Source of the DNA: Lutraria lutraria | Lineage: Eukaryota; Mollusca; Bivalvia; Venerida; Mactridae | Length of the DNA: 64,000 nucleotides | Assembly (NCBI GenBank): GCA_964023205.1 | Contig: OZ026848.1 | Span: 30,429,912-30,493,911 of the forward strand | Reading direction: 5' to 3' | In this document: in pieces, positions 36,165-47,900 of the stretch | Numbering within the stretch: the first letter of the stretch is position 1 | Layout of the letters: each line of letters starts with the position of its first letter | Program-made: the position numbers and the translations under genes | The notes under the pieces: model-generated | Database searches by the model: none | Told to the model about the DNA's origin: nothing | The model's input: only the letters and a program-made list of their open reading frames with translations

Positions 36165-36350
36165 TACCATACATTTTCGGTCGCGGCAGATCATACCCTT
36201 TCATGAAAATTTGACAACATTGTCGATTTTCCTCCACTGATGGAGAAGTTGCCGATTCGCAGTGGAATGGTAGGTTAGTACTGGTTAGAATACCGTGCAG
36301 GAACACTTGTTTGGTGATTAAACCGCTGCATATAACTGAACAGTTTTTGA
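36165..36350 (+). repeat. SINE body, same family as 57500-57735
   Basis: Blocks GGTCGCGGCAGATCATACCC, GATTTTCCTCCAC, GTTAGTACTGGTTAGAATACCGTGCAGGAA match the SINE at 57500-57735 in order; here the tRNA head is missing. Located in intron 2 of the second lectin. Confidence 0.6.
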
Positions 36351-37630
36351 ATCGGAGTTAAACCAGTCAAAATAAAACCATGAATATTCTGTTAACTTTG
36401 AATTCTTATTTTCTTCTTTTTGCGCACCCACAGTTGTGTATATATAAAACCCACATTTGGAGATATTGTATAGGATGTCATTAAAAGCATATGTTAAGTT
36501 TTTAAAATTATGACATTATTCTACAAGTATAATATCATATCATAAAAATGAACTGTTGTAGAAATAATACATTCACGAGATCATTCCTTTTACCTTAGCA
36601 TCAATGAACGTACGTGTAACATCTGCAGCAACCAAATAACACATATTGTTATTGTATAACCATCCATTAGGACAGCCTGAAAAATAACGAATTGCCTTCA
36701 TCATCAAATTGGCTGTTTGTGCGACGGTGCGACGCTCTGATTTCAAGCGCCATTTCACCAGAATGTTTTGCATATTCGAAGGCCTATTTCATATGATAGT
36801 ATTGCACAATGCATCGTTTCTACATATTTATTCGTTTTGCTGATTTACAAAACAGTTGTATATTTGCCAGGATTTGTAATTTGGGTCAGTCTGCGAGCTG
36901 TTAACGGTCAACATTTTGGACTTTTGACTGCCTCGATACCGGATGTTTCCGTGATGTTAGGTAACAATCAGTACATTCCATTCAAGGCAACAGGTACATT
37001 ATATGTGATTTTGATATCAAGAAAGGACTGTACGGAGATTTCAGATGAAGAATAGCATACATAAACATGTATATACTAGTTATTTCATGGGCATTTGTTG
37101 AAAAATCGAAGTTTGGTTCTCGGTTTCGAATGTTTAAAAAATATCCCACCACCTCAGAATCACAGCCTTGGCTGTTCCACAAATGACCATGAAACAACTG
37201 TATAATATTTAGCTGTATGTACTTGCACATAGTCAATATTCAAATGCTTTAGGAAAAGCTTTTGAAAAGGGAAAATGTACACTACCGCCGGATTTCATGT
37301 ATTTGAATAAAACAGAATTCATCATACAATTGTAATATATATAAACATTTCATAGCGAAAACAGAATCATCAGCAAAATGATACTATTCGAAGACAATAA
37401 TGATACTGAATTCATATAAAGCAATGTATTACACTGCATAAAAGTAGTGTTACAATGTATAAGAGTAGTGTTAAGATGTTTTTTACTTAAGATAAGTTCT
37501 AAGTACTGTAAAAATTAAAAAAAGTCAAACGTAAACCTTATTCATGATAAGAATAGGTTGTCAAATTGAAATAAACAACAACATTAGGATTTATTTTATA
37601 TGAACATGATACATTCTCATGAAATTTATG

Positions 37631-37995
37631 TTAAAGGGGCATACCCTACAACTGACAAACATTCTGTGAAAGTGTAAAAATGTGTTAGATGTATATGTAA
37701 AATAATATATAATGGATAACTGCAAGAAGAACTTGGGTCGTAAAATGACTAGTTTAGGTACCAGCCGCAAAAATCATAGCTATAAATAATAAATCACTTC
37801 CATCCAAAAATTGTACAACAAGGTCCAAAGAGTTGCTGATCTTTTATGGAAACTAATCTTTTTTGTGATTTTATTATTAATTGATGAATTTTTGGCCGAA
37901 ACTTTCTTCGTCGGCTTTTTTCTTTACAAGCTTCTAATTTATCATCATTTTGCCTTGATCCTAGATTCACCAAGTTGTAGGGTATGCCCCTTTAA
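37631..37995. mobile_element. TTAA-flanked MITE, family 2, intact copy
   Basis: Perfect terminal inverted repeats of about 23 bp: TTAAAGGGGCATACCCTACA at the left and its inverse ending GGTATGCCCCTTTAA at the right. The outer TTAA fits a piggyBac-type target site. The interior has no transposase. It sits in intron 1 of the second lectin. A related copy in the opposite orientation, lacking one terminus, is at 49447-49778. Confidence 0.85.
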
Positions 37996-38139
37996 GGTAA
38001 AATTTAAACATATGCACTTACTAGAAACTTGTTTAGATGCTTCACTGCGAAGCAGGTTCTCTGTTCTTCTGTAAGATTCCGCCATCGTCACGCTCAGGAA
38101 AAGTGACAGCATTATGAAGCATTCCTTGTGCAAAGCCAT

Positions 38140-38500
38140 CTTTTCCAATGAAGTTATAGTTAAAAATGATAAATTTCGACTATTAAGGCGCTTACTCAAT
38201 TTGTGGAAGAATGCGAGTTATTTGTAAACGTAACAACCTAATACACGTTTTACTATAATTCCTAATATGGTGTTTTTAACAAATATAGTTATTCCTTTCC
38301 GGTTGTAGGGATCGGTTTTTTAAGTCTTTTGTAAGTATTATCTTCCTGATCAAAATTGACAAAAGATACATTTCCGGGACACCATTGTCACTTAGAGGGT
38401 AATACAAGTGTTAGATCGTGTTTTTATAACTTCCCGATAATTTACGCAGTTACAACATTTTTTCACTAAATGGAGAAAAACTACAAAGTCATCATTGACA
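38140..38500 (-). promoter_or_regulatory. Promoter region of lectin gene 2, conserved with gene 1
   Basis: Upstream blocks CAAAAGATACATTTCCGGGA, AATTTACGCAGTTACA and AAATGGAGAAAAA parallel those upstream of lectin gene 1, at similar spacing from the start codon. Conservation in a noncoding region of two diverged coding copies suggests retained control sequence. Confidence 0.5.
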
Positions 38501-38869
38501 TGACACAAAGAATGAAAAGAATTTGTTTTTGACAAACAAACTATTTGTATATAGATAAGTTGGCCATGACTTTGTTTATGCGCAACAAGGTACATCACAG
38601 TATTGTACATCAAGGGAAGATAAATCATGAACTATCTTTGTATTTTAACTGGTTTAATTATAAGAGTTGTCTTATCGTACTAATAGATTCTTATGCGAAA
38701 CTGTAATTGTCATATGTCCACACCTTTCTATTCAAAAACTTCACCAACAGGTTTTGAAGAGCCAACACCTTATTAATCTACATATGCAGTTTTTATTGCT
38801 AATTTCTTTATAGTACAAATGTAACTACACGCATTAACAAAGTCATTGGGTGATTTTTCAGTTTAACAA

Positions 38870-39022
38870 TGGATGAAGACTACAGGCTTATACCACGCAA
38901 GCTGACTGGACAGCTTCCTCATATGTAGAATTTGATTCTGGGTGGTCTTAGAATTCACAGCGGTGTGGGGCTAGGAACTACAAGTCAGACAACATTACCA
39001 CTCAACCACAGTGACCCTTGTT
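38870..39022 (-). repeat. tRNA-derived SINE (minus orientation)
   Basis: The minus strand starts CACTGTGGTTGAGTGGTAATG and continues GTGAATTCTAAGACC; the body phrase GCTGACTGGACAGCTTCCTCAT on the plus strand matches GCTGGACAGCTTCCTCATGC near 19068, tying it to the SINE at 18975-19185. Confidence 0.55.
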
Positions 39023-40940
39023 TTCTTTGTTTAGTTTGCGTTCATTTTGTTCAACGAATGTGCATTCTGAGGTAAAAAAGGTCCGGTTAGTAACTTGATA
39101 TTTGCAAACTTTCGAGGTTTAAGCAATTTTACTGACCCGGACTCATTATTACTGTGTCAACTCAGGAGGTCTGTTGTGTTGGGACATTTTACTTGCATGC
39201 TGTTAATCGCTGGGAATTTTGCTCCAGGTGGGTTTTTGAGTAAAACATGTCCAAAATTCGTAACTAGTTATTCTGTGTTGTATTTCGTGTTTAGAGACTG
39301 AAATTGGGTGAATGTGGGGTATTGAGTAAGGTATTATTTTTGGGGATGGTTACAGTTTTTATTTTATTTTATTTCTAGGAATCCTGTCCGCGTCTAAATA
39401 CTGTTTGTATATCTATATTCTCTGTAAAAAAATGTCTTGACCATTTGATATTAAGACCACTTGTAAATGGCCAAAGGCATTGTATGCCGTCAAAACGAAC
39501 AATCTCGCAAACTATATTTATATATTTGCGTTTAAACACTTTTATACTTGACATTGCATAATATGTTGCATCACCTAATGCTATCACATGTATTTCATTG
39601 ATGGATAACCAAGTTCAATGCCGCAGATGACGTTGAGCTAAGATACTTCCTTTGCATGATTGGGTTCCTTGACCTATCAGCAACAGATTATGCCCTATAC
39701 ATGAGCTAATTGTGAATGCAAACATTTGTTGTATGTGGTAGTACATTATTTCATGTCACTGACATTGACCCTTAAACTGACATTTCTCAGTGATCTTTAA
39801 AACCTTAATCATTTTGTCTAAACATTTCATGAACATTTCCGTTTTTAATAGAATTTAACCTTTTTCGTAACTATCCTATTTTACCCATTAATTTTATAAG
39901 CTGGTAGACGTATTCATCGTTGAAAGTCTTCTATCAAGTTGTATATATGTAACATGTTACTTAGGAGGCTAAGTACCAGTAAAGAATCACAATACCATAA
40001 CTTACGACAAATGCTTATCGACCTTAGCTTAGTTACGACTACATTTGTGAAACGGTCTCATTTTGTTTCAGCAAGTTACGATAAAAATGGTCTTATCTTA
40101 GATAAATTTATGAAATGGACCCAATGCCCTTAATGTATGTCTTGTCCGCAACGCAACATGGATGTACATTTTCCAAAATATGCAGGAATTTCCATCTTTT
40201 CTAAAACCGTTCCATGCACACAATTCTCGCCCAGACATGTTTTTATTGTCACAAACCGTTGAGTTTATAGTTTGTTTTTCAGCCAATATATAATATAGTT
40301 GTTTTTTCTTGTAGCATCTATATTGGTATTTCACTTTATACTTTGCGAATTAGGATGGGTGATATGGCCATGCAAGCAATTATCTTATGTCAAAAGATAT
40401 GTATGCCTCGTATCCATGCCTGCGATATTTCGATCAACAATCAAGCGATCTTTATGATCTCGCTACATTTCCACATAGACATATAGGCAGAATATAAACT
40501 GATCAAGATATTTTTTAAAAACTTTGCATGATAATAGCATATGATAACAGAAATAGCATATGATAACTGAAACTTTTTAATCGAAAAAATGTGGGGGTCA
40601 CTTATCTCGTTTCTGAGTTATCAGCGCTTGAATTTGAATTCGTTGCTTATTTCAGGTTTCTAGGGCAGATGCGATACACGTTTGGCCTATTTCAACTTTC
40701 TAAGCCTTATCAATCTCGGCACCAACCATGTATGCTCTATTTATTAATATTTTTGTCAATAGAAAAATTTCCCCAATCTGATATATTCCCCATCCCCTTG
40801 AAAAGACTCGGCACCTTGCATAAAAAATTGCAATAATTTATATTTGATAGACAGAGAGATACCGAATTGTGTCAACTGCAACATATAATACTATATAAAA
40901 TTATTTTAAACACGCACGCAGGTATGACCGTATGAATATA
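39023..40940. other. Intergenic, repeat fragment only
   Basis: No gene recognised. Bases 40465-40670 are a copy of the repeat at 16760-16990 (ACATAGACATATAGGCAG, GTGGGGGTCACTTATCTCG), with a small internal duplication of AGCATATGATAAC. Confidence 0.4.
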
Positions 40941-41330
40941 CAAAATGCCAACGTGTGACGGATACCTGTGAATGCACCAATGCAGTTTTAGCAGCGTTAG
41001 GTGAAATAGATCTTGACAGTTCATCTAATTTTGACAAGGTACAACATGTAGCACGGACTTTGATATGCATTGTTTTATATTAAATTTGTTATTTGTATTG
41101 CGACTATAAATACATTTTGTATCTGTTTATACTTATATCGATGTCATTGTCTCTGTTACTGACTGCACTGTCATTAGTTTTAAGTCATCATTGCTTGAAT
41201 ATCTTGATGAAAATGATATTGATGTTCAAAACGTACTTGGGCTTGGTACAAGAGGAGCCAGCATGGTGATGGGATGTAGAAATGGACTCGGCGTACAGCT
41301 GAATGAACTCATGCATGTTTTTATGTAAGT
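40940..41330 (+). pseudogene. hAT-like transposase / zinc-finger MYM-type fragment
   Basis: A reading frame at about 41180-41325 translates as SSLLEYLDENDIDVQNVLGL followed by GTRGASMVMGCRNGLGVQLN. The second half matches the 'GTDGASVM.G..NGVG..LK' motif of hAT-type transposases and the domesticated host genes derived from them. Upstream, at 40950-41040, AVLAALGEIDLDSSSNFDKV is compatible with the same protein family. Stops and gaps separate the pieces, there is no start and no zinc-finger region, so it is a decayed remnant. Confidence 0.55.
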
Positions 41331-41601
41331 ACAATAACAGTCAATTATCATGAATTCATCCTTTTGTCATTTTTTTTTTTTATGAAATGGTTTAAATGTA
41401 TGTGTACCTCTAGTTCCATTTCTGAAATTGACTAATCAGAATTAATTAAAACATAAGCACAATTAAATGTAAATGTACAGATATGCAATAATCTAAATTC
41501 AAGTTAGGAACAAAATATTAATAGTAATTACTATTTGCAAATTACCTAATGCAGTACTGTAAGTTAATTGGCATTTTGATTAATACATAGGGTAGACTCA
41601 G

Positions 41602-41889
41602 AACCATGTTTTGATTAAAATTTCTGATAGAGGCCTGAAAAGGGAAATAATTTATGTGAATAAGCGATATTATAGATTGAGGCCATTCATTCTGTTAAAC
41701 CATGTTTTGATTAAAATTTCTGATAGAGGCCTAAAAAGGGAAATAATTTATGTGAATAAGCGATATTATAGATTGAGGCCATTCATTCTGTTAAACCATG
41801 TTTTGATTAAAATTTCTGATAGAGGCCTAAAAAGGGAAATAATTTATGTGAATAAGCGATATTATAGATTGAGGCCATTCATTCTGCTA
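41602..41889 (+). repeat. 96-bp minisatellite, three copies
   Basis: The unit starting ACCATGTTTTGATTAAAATT repeats at 41606, 41702 and 41798, with near-identical copies. Because 96 is divisible by three and the unit has no stop in one frame, it produces a 104-codon open frame with a 32-residue repeat (core KISDRGLKREIIYVNKRYY). No splice sites or relatives suggest coding. Confidence 0.85.
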
Positions 41890-43220
41890 TGTGGGACTCG
41901 GTACTTGTCTTTAAAAAAATATTAACAAAAACTAGAACATTCCGATTTACAAAATTTTAATTGACAACTACATGTATTTCGTATTGAAAAAAAATCAATA
42001 CAGTATATATGAAACTACCCGTAAAGAAATGTAATGTACAAATTGAGTAATCATTGAATGTTTAACACGAATGCGTAAATCAACAGTATTGGTATCATGT
42101 TACAGTTTTCGTTGATAGGAAGTTATAGTTGCATTAATATTTCGAATATTGCATAAAGCCGAACAGGTTTGGGAGAATTACTTCAATTTCGTCTTTCAAA
42201 GTGAAGTGATGCCGCCAAACATGGCCTGATGCAAACGGAATAGTCACTGATTTGCTGGTAAGTAGACGTGTAGTCTTTGTGATATCTTGCTGTACTGACT
42301 TTCTTTACGCTGGTCCGAATTTCGCCAAGTGTATTATATCTACTTTAAAATAATTTTTGCCACACGAATTTCTTGGGAAAATGAGATTTAAATGCGATTT
42401 TGTATGACTTCTGTTGTCTGTTGCCAAAATTAACATTGTTTACTGCCGTAGTTTGTCCTGCAGAGAAACTTGAAGTGGAAAGACTTTCACATTTTTTTCC
42501 ATTTTTTTCTGCAGGGTATATAAACATTCAAACATTCGACGAAAAATTCGACTTACCTTTTAACTCGTGGGCACCGTTATTTTTTCTTGTCCATGTGGTA
42601 TCAAAACAATATAACACGTGATTATAAGCCATGAATTATGACAGCCAATTAATTGTAGAAAAAAACAGTCTAGATCGATGAATATTTTGTATTAGAATAC
42701 AATTGCTACGTGCTATTTAAATCTAGGATTTTATTGTTTTATGGATTCACCTGAGCAAAATGTATACGAGTACACTTAATAAATCAATACCACCGGATAT
42801 CGATTCAATAGTGTAACCTAGTACCATTAACAAGATATTTAAATTTCTATATACAACAACAATACATTGTGCGAATGTTCATAAATGTCTAGATGACAAT
42901 AGGCACAAACTTTTCCATTTTACAACTCACATCTTTTTTACTCTAAAAATCTGAACAATTTTCTCACGAAATATCTATAAACGTTCAACTTTTGCATAGT
43001 GCTAATCAAATAAATGAATTATCGGTGTAATATGTATAGATCGTTCAATCGAAGATTGACTATGCAAATATTCGTTGGGCATGTTTTTCAGGTTAGGCTT
43101 ATAATCACCGTACATGTAGTTGAAATGTTAATCCCGAGGCAATGGGATTCATATTTTAACTGGCTGTTTTATTGGGATCAGATTACTCTTGCACTTTATT
43201 ATACTCATTGGAATTTTTTT
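41890..43220. other. Upstream region of the B-box/NHL gene
   Basis: No coding block seen. A polypyrimidine tract and CAG at about 43212-43225 form a good splice acceptor 24 bp upstream of the B-box frame, so a 5' untranslated exon may lie in this stretch. Confidence 0.4.
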
Positions 43221-43248
43221 TTCAGTCTACATTTAAAAATCAATATGT

Positions 43249-44508
43249 ATGAATATAGATCATAAGAGGTACTCGAACAGCTTAAAGAATATGGGGAATG
43301 GTGTGAACAAAGATGTTGCGAGATTTTCAGCATCAGACCGAGAACCAGCGGTTCCTAGCTCGGACTTGTCTGTGCACAAAAGTTCTGCTGAAGCATCCAC
43401 AAGAAAGGCAGTAAGATCTAGTGCTACCGAATCTGTTATCAACAGTTCTACATCTCCGTTCGACTGTGACCCATGTAGCACAACAGATAGTTACGTGGAA
43501 GCCGTGGGTTATTGTTCTGATTGTAAGGAATATTATTGTCAAATGTGTTACAATACACACACAAGAAGCAAAGCAACAAAAGATCATTCTTTAAAGAATC
43601 TATCTGCTATGCCTGTTAAGTCTACATCCGATGTGACTAAATCTATCGCTACAATAAGTGTCAATCAAAGTTCAGATGAGGGTCAATTAAATGCAGAGTT
43701 CAACTTTAAACGAGACATAAATATTAAATATGCAGATGAAAAAAATGATTGCTTAATTACAGCAATAACTGCAATCTCTGATCATGAACTCGTGATTACT
43801 GATAATTCAAACTATTCAGTGAAGAAGGTTGACATTGCCAAGAATGTAATTACTGGTTTTATCAAATTTGATACTGCACCAATAGATTCAACAATAATTC
43901 CGAACAGAGCGGTTATCGTCACATTTCCCAGAGAATACCAGATAAGGATACTATCAACCAGCAAAGGCCTCTTGGTGAAAAGAACGGTCAAATTAGCTGG
44001 TTCGTGTGCAGCTGCTGAATATTGTAATGACAAACTGTACGTATCTTATCAACAACCAGTGAAATTCCAGATATTAAGTTTGTCAGGTGGGGTGAAGAAA
44101 ACCATAAAACCAGATTCTCAGTTTTTAGAACATTGTACACAACCATATTGTATGGCCGTACACCCTGATGAGAATAAAATATATGTGCCTGACAGGAAGA
44201 CCAACGTGGTCTTATGTATGGATATGAATGGTGTGATGTTAGCTGTGTACAAAGATGAAGGAGTTGATAAACCCCATGGTATCACTTTCACTCCATTCGG
44301 TTCAATATATCTATGTAACACAATGCAGCACACGATATACAAGATGGCGGAAGATTTAAGTGAACCTGTTGTGATACTGAGTCAGGGGGATGGTTTGGCG
44401 GCACCTAATGCGATGTGCTTCATTAGAAATAAGAGATCCCTGTATATCAGCAGTGGCATTGATATTTCAAAGTACAGAAACGCGATCAAACAATATATCT
44501 ATAAATAA
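43249..44508 (+). CDS. B-box zinc finger plus NHL-like propeller protein, no RING (TRIM-related)
   Basis: Single uninterrupted frame of 419 residues ending TAA. After a Ser-rich, low-complexity N-terminus (1-70), residues 73-113 form a B-box zinc finger: Cys73, 76, 89, 92, 97, 100 with His104 and His113 (CDPC, YCSDC, YYCQMC, THTRSKATKDH). From about 165 to 415 there are repeated short beta-propeller-like segments (ITAISDHELVITDNSN, CMAVHPDENKIYVPD, HGITFTPFGSIYLCN) like those of the NHL-containing TRIM2/TRIM3/TRIM71-like proteins that are numerous in bivalves. There is no RING, so ubiquitin-ligase activity is not expected from this chain alone. A splice acceptor at 43225 suggests a noncoding first exon. 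Met1 (43249) or Met15 (43291) may be used. A poly(A) signal is at 44791. Confidence 0.8.
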   Translation: MNIDHKRYSNSLKNMGNGVNKDVARFSASDREPAVPSSDLSVHKSSAEASTRKAVRSSATESVINSSTSPFDCDPCSTTDSYVEAVGYCSDCKEYYCQMCYNTHTRSKATKDHSLKNLSAMPVKSTSDVTKSIATISVNQSSDEGQLNAEFNFKRDINIKYADEKNDCLITAITAISDHELVITDNSNYSVKKVDIAKNVITGFIKFDTAPIDSTIIPNRAVIVTFPREYQIRILSTSKGLLVKRTVKLAGSCAAAEYCNDKLYVSYQQPVKFQILSLSGGVKKTIKPDSQFLEHCTQPYCMAVHPDENKIYVPDRKTNVVLCMDMNGVMLAVYKDEGVDKPHGITFTPFGSIYLCNTMQHTIYKMAEDLSEPVVILSQGDGLAAPNAMCFIRNKRSLYISSGIDISKYRNAIKQYIYK

Positions 44509-44790
44509 ATGAACACAACAAAAACTATGACAATTGCTCTTGACAATGGAAGATCACCTATGATATTGTTATATATTTTTTTATATTCCATGTCGTTATA
44601 TACCATGTATCAATCACTCAATGGATTTTACTTCATAGGTTTTATTTTACCTTGCATATCAATTAAGATTATTACTGTTACCGTGAGCAAGCAAAGGAAA
44701 AGTGCTTAATGATGAATATTGAAAAATGAAACTGTAAAGACATTTTGTTTCAATGGATAATTAGATTCGTCTAATATTTACATTTGTGAA

Positions 44791-44796
44791 AATAAA
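44791..44796 (+). terminator. Polyadenylation signal candidate for the B-box/NHL gene
   Basis: AATAAA about 285 bp after the stop codon at 44508, the first such motif downstream. Confidence 0.55.
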
Positions 44797-44908
44797 ACAA
44801 CTAAAAGGCGATCATACTTAATGAAGGCAGTTTATTCCTCAGAGGACAAAAAACAGGAACGATATTTATATAAGCATTGGTTCTGTTAAACTAAATGTTA
44901 GTTGTATA

Positions 44909-44990
44909 GTCAAACCTGTGTCAACGACCATCTCCGATTAAAGGTCACCCTGTAAATACAGGTTATTCCTTCTTTCCCAAGGATGTGAAC
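44909..44990 (+). repeat. Dispersed 'gtcaacgacc' repeat fragment
   Basis: GTCAAACCTGTGTCAACGACC, then GATTAAAGGTCACCCTGTAAAT and TTTCCCAAGG; same family as 9115-9290. It is the closest dispersed match to the unit of the satellite at 63226-64000 (GTCAAATCTGTGTTAACGGCC). Confidence 0.55.
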
Positions 44991-47900
44991 AGGTTTATGA
45001 ACAGGTTTAACTGTATTTTTTATATTTACTGCTTTCATACTTCGATAGTATACTTGTTCGTAGTTGTATGTAAATATATGACAATGTATAGACCGTCAGT
45101 TCTAAAAATGATTACAATGTGTACTTTTTCTCATTTCACTTCACTTTTCTTGAACTGTTCTTGCATACCTAATGAATAATTCGTGAAGTATGAATAACTA
45201 CTTGACAGTGGTAGTTGACTTATGTAACATATTTTCAATAATCAGATACAAAGGAAATATTATCAGATAAGCCCTTTTAATCCTAAGGTGATGAAATACG
45301 GTTGTACCAGCCATTTTTCAATAATACTTTTATTTGATAATCCGCACAAAATGATCTTATTGTGACGTCAAACAATGGGACATAACTCGCAAAGGAGCAT
45401 GGATACTTATATTTTAGTTTTTGCTTTTAAAAAATATTTTGTTAGTAAAGGATTAATCTTTATATATGCAAAGTTTTTTAAAAAATCTGTCCGTTAGAAT
45501 TTATTGTGATATATACGTCCTAAAGGGTGAAGTCGCGGCCGCCGGGCTACACAAGAAGTTTAAAAAGCCCGCATTTTTCTGCGACCGTTTCAAGGCGATA
45601 CCTCCGTATGAAAATGTGGTTTGTCTCCAATTTTGTATACCATGTGCCTTTTGGGACAGGAAGGATTTTGATTGTGTTTCTTTTCCTATTAAACATTTTT
45701 TTATCTATGTACAATAATTAATTAATATATAGTTCATGTAATGTATATAATTATGAATTATTTTGTGTTATGCTATAATTGTTGTTTAATTAATGTTTAG
45801 TACATCATTTTATAGTAGATTCAGGACTTTGCCCTTCTAACATTTTGTAAGTTTGTGTGATTGCAAAACTGCGTGACCTTTTGTTAATGGCTGAAACTTG
45901 GATTGATATGAAAAGTGAAAATCGTAGAAATTGTACACATACAAGTTGCATAATATGCCACTCTCATAATTTCTTTTCACATTTTATTAATCGTATTCAG
46001 GAGCGTTAAGATATGAATGAATCTTATGCACATTTATAAGAGGGGTCGGGGGTAACCCTTCCAGATGCTGTGAAAGTCTAACCCCCTTTAGCTTTCGACG
46101 TAGACGCCATTTTCAGCCACATTCATATTTTCAAATTGACGTTATAAATGTGTGTAAGTGCGTATTGCTGGCTGCACCCTTGGTATTAATCGGATCTTTT
46201 TTATTTTCCTTAATAAACAATATAAAGAATCATTTGTGTTTCGTATTTATACAACCCTTAAATAGTTAGAATCATGTTTGACATAAAGATCATATTGACA
46301 TTGTTATAATGCAATAATCATATTACATATATCTTTAATAATTCTGCTATCTTAGAAGGTAGTAAGCAATTCTACACAAGTCGTGGTACATGACTCTTCA
46401 GGAGATGATTAACTGAATAAATCCTCACATCAAAAAATATTCACCATCTCTGTTCATACATATATTATGTCAGGCTTAATGATAAACGAGGAATTTAATT
46501 TTAACGTAACAATCACTTAGGTTATCTACCTTTGGTAGTTAGTTTTACATTCGGATTAATGAAATGTTTTAGTCAATTAAATTTTGCATCAAGAAAATTG
46601 ATATAGGTAAGATTACGCACCGTTTGTGTAATGATTTAATACGCAACAATTCGCAACACACATTTGTTAAAAGAATCAGTTTTAATAAAATTAATACAAT
46701 GTTGCAAAATTCAGGTATACAAATATAACGTACTTCTGACGGAACAAGCATATCAAAAAAGTTTAAATCGAGTACACACCGATATATGAAATGAATGCAT
46801 CTGACATACAATATTCATACATGATATAAAAAACATAGTTGACCTATTTTATATAGCACCTAAATATCTTGAAAAGAATCAGACCAGTCTATCTATAATG
46901 ATTAATTTGCTGCGCCCAATTTAGAATCCATGATAATAGATTATGAAAATGGGGCATAACTGTAGTATTGTCCTTGCTTATAATTGGTCATTGTTTTGTT
47001 GCACAGGTCGCATTTTTATTCGGTATGCTGTCTAAAAATAGCTTTTGACCTACATGTGTAACCAATGAAAGTCTTCACCTGAAGTAGAAGTTTTCTCATA
47101 GGTTAAAAGCATTGTTGTTACACTTTTTTTTATTGCAGTATCCATAATTATACATTTTACTGGCTCCGAAAATAATGCAATAAAAATCCAATACAACCAC
47201 ATATTAAATATCCAAAACGTTTAAACCATGAAAAATTATATTATATTTTTTTATGATTATAAGTGGAATTTATACACAGTAGATAAGATAGATATATTAT
47301 ATAATTATAATCTAATTTACCAAAAAAATATAATGTATACTTAACGTACCTTAACTGTTAGTACGCTCGAGAAGGTCATATATAGTTCGTGTAAACCATT
47401 TTATTTCATTCAAGAGTCTTTAGACACTAAATACTTTGTATTAGTTTTCAGTCCATTTGAATACATGAGATAATCTGCTGTGTTAGTTTGCTAAGTACTA
47501 ATTTTCTACTGTATACACGACGATTATCTTTTTCTAGACGAATTTTAGTCAAGGGTACTAGTTTATTATATTTTTTTGCGGGTATATAGTATAGTGTCTA
47601 TTACTATTTTGGGTAATCCTGGCCATTTGATTGGCTGATGGTATATCGGTAATTTGATTGGTCAGTCATTGGACTGGCTATTGTTAGCGTAACCTGAATG
47701 TGATCGTCCGCTATTTTGATAGTAGTTGATAGGTAAGAAAGTCATGCAGGCATTGCTCTGTGATGTTGACCTAGATAAATTTGTTGTGGCATAATATCGG
47801 AAACGTCATTAGAAGTAAGTTAAATGTGGTTGTATCATAGCAGATTATGGTGAATATGGTAGTATTTAGGGTGTATTTTATTCCATTCATGCGTGATATG

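Larger units (their letters stand above)
34573..38139 (-). pseudogene. Second C-type lectin gene, in-frame stop in exon 3
   Basis: Same five-exon architecture as the lectin at 26234-30440: 38022-38139, 36594-36676, 35782-35872, 35202-35288, 34573-34709, with intact splice sites and phases (516 nt). Start MALHKECFIMLSLFLS gives a signal peptide; the coiled-coil neck is shorter. Exon 3 opens AYC and then TGA at 35861-35863 (codon 71), just after the conserved second cysteine. Beyond it the frame is open and lectin-like: QMLQLETEVEN, YCIGLSDE (Trp of WIGL replaced by Cys), EPD in place of EPN, and WCDLSC. As read, only 70 residues would be made. It could be a recent pseudogene, a polymorphic null, or a sequencing error; the good downstream frame argues that any break is young. 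Confidence 0.75.

Noticed and set aside
43014..43265. 83-codon frame just upstream of the B-box gene
   Set aside because: No domain, AT-driven composition, and it overlaps the polypyrimidine tract and acceptor used by the next exon.
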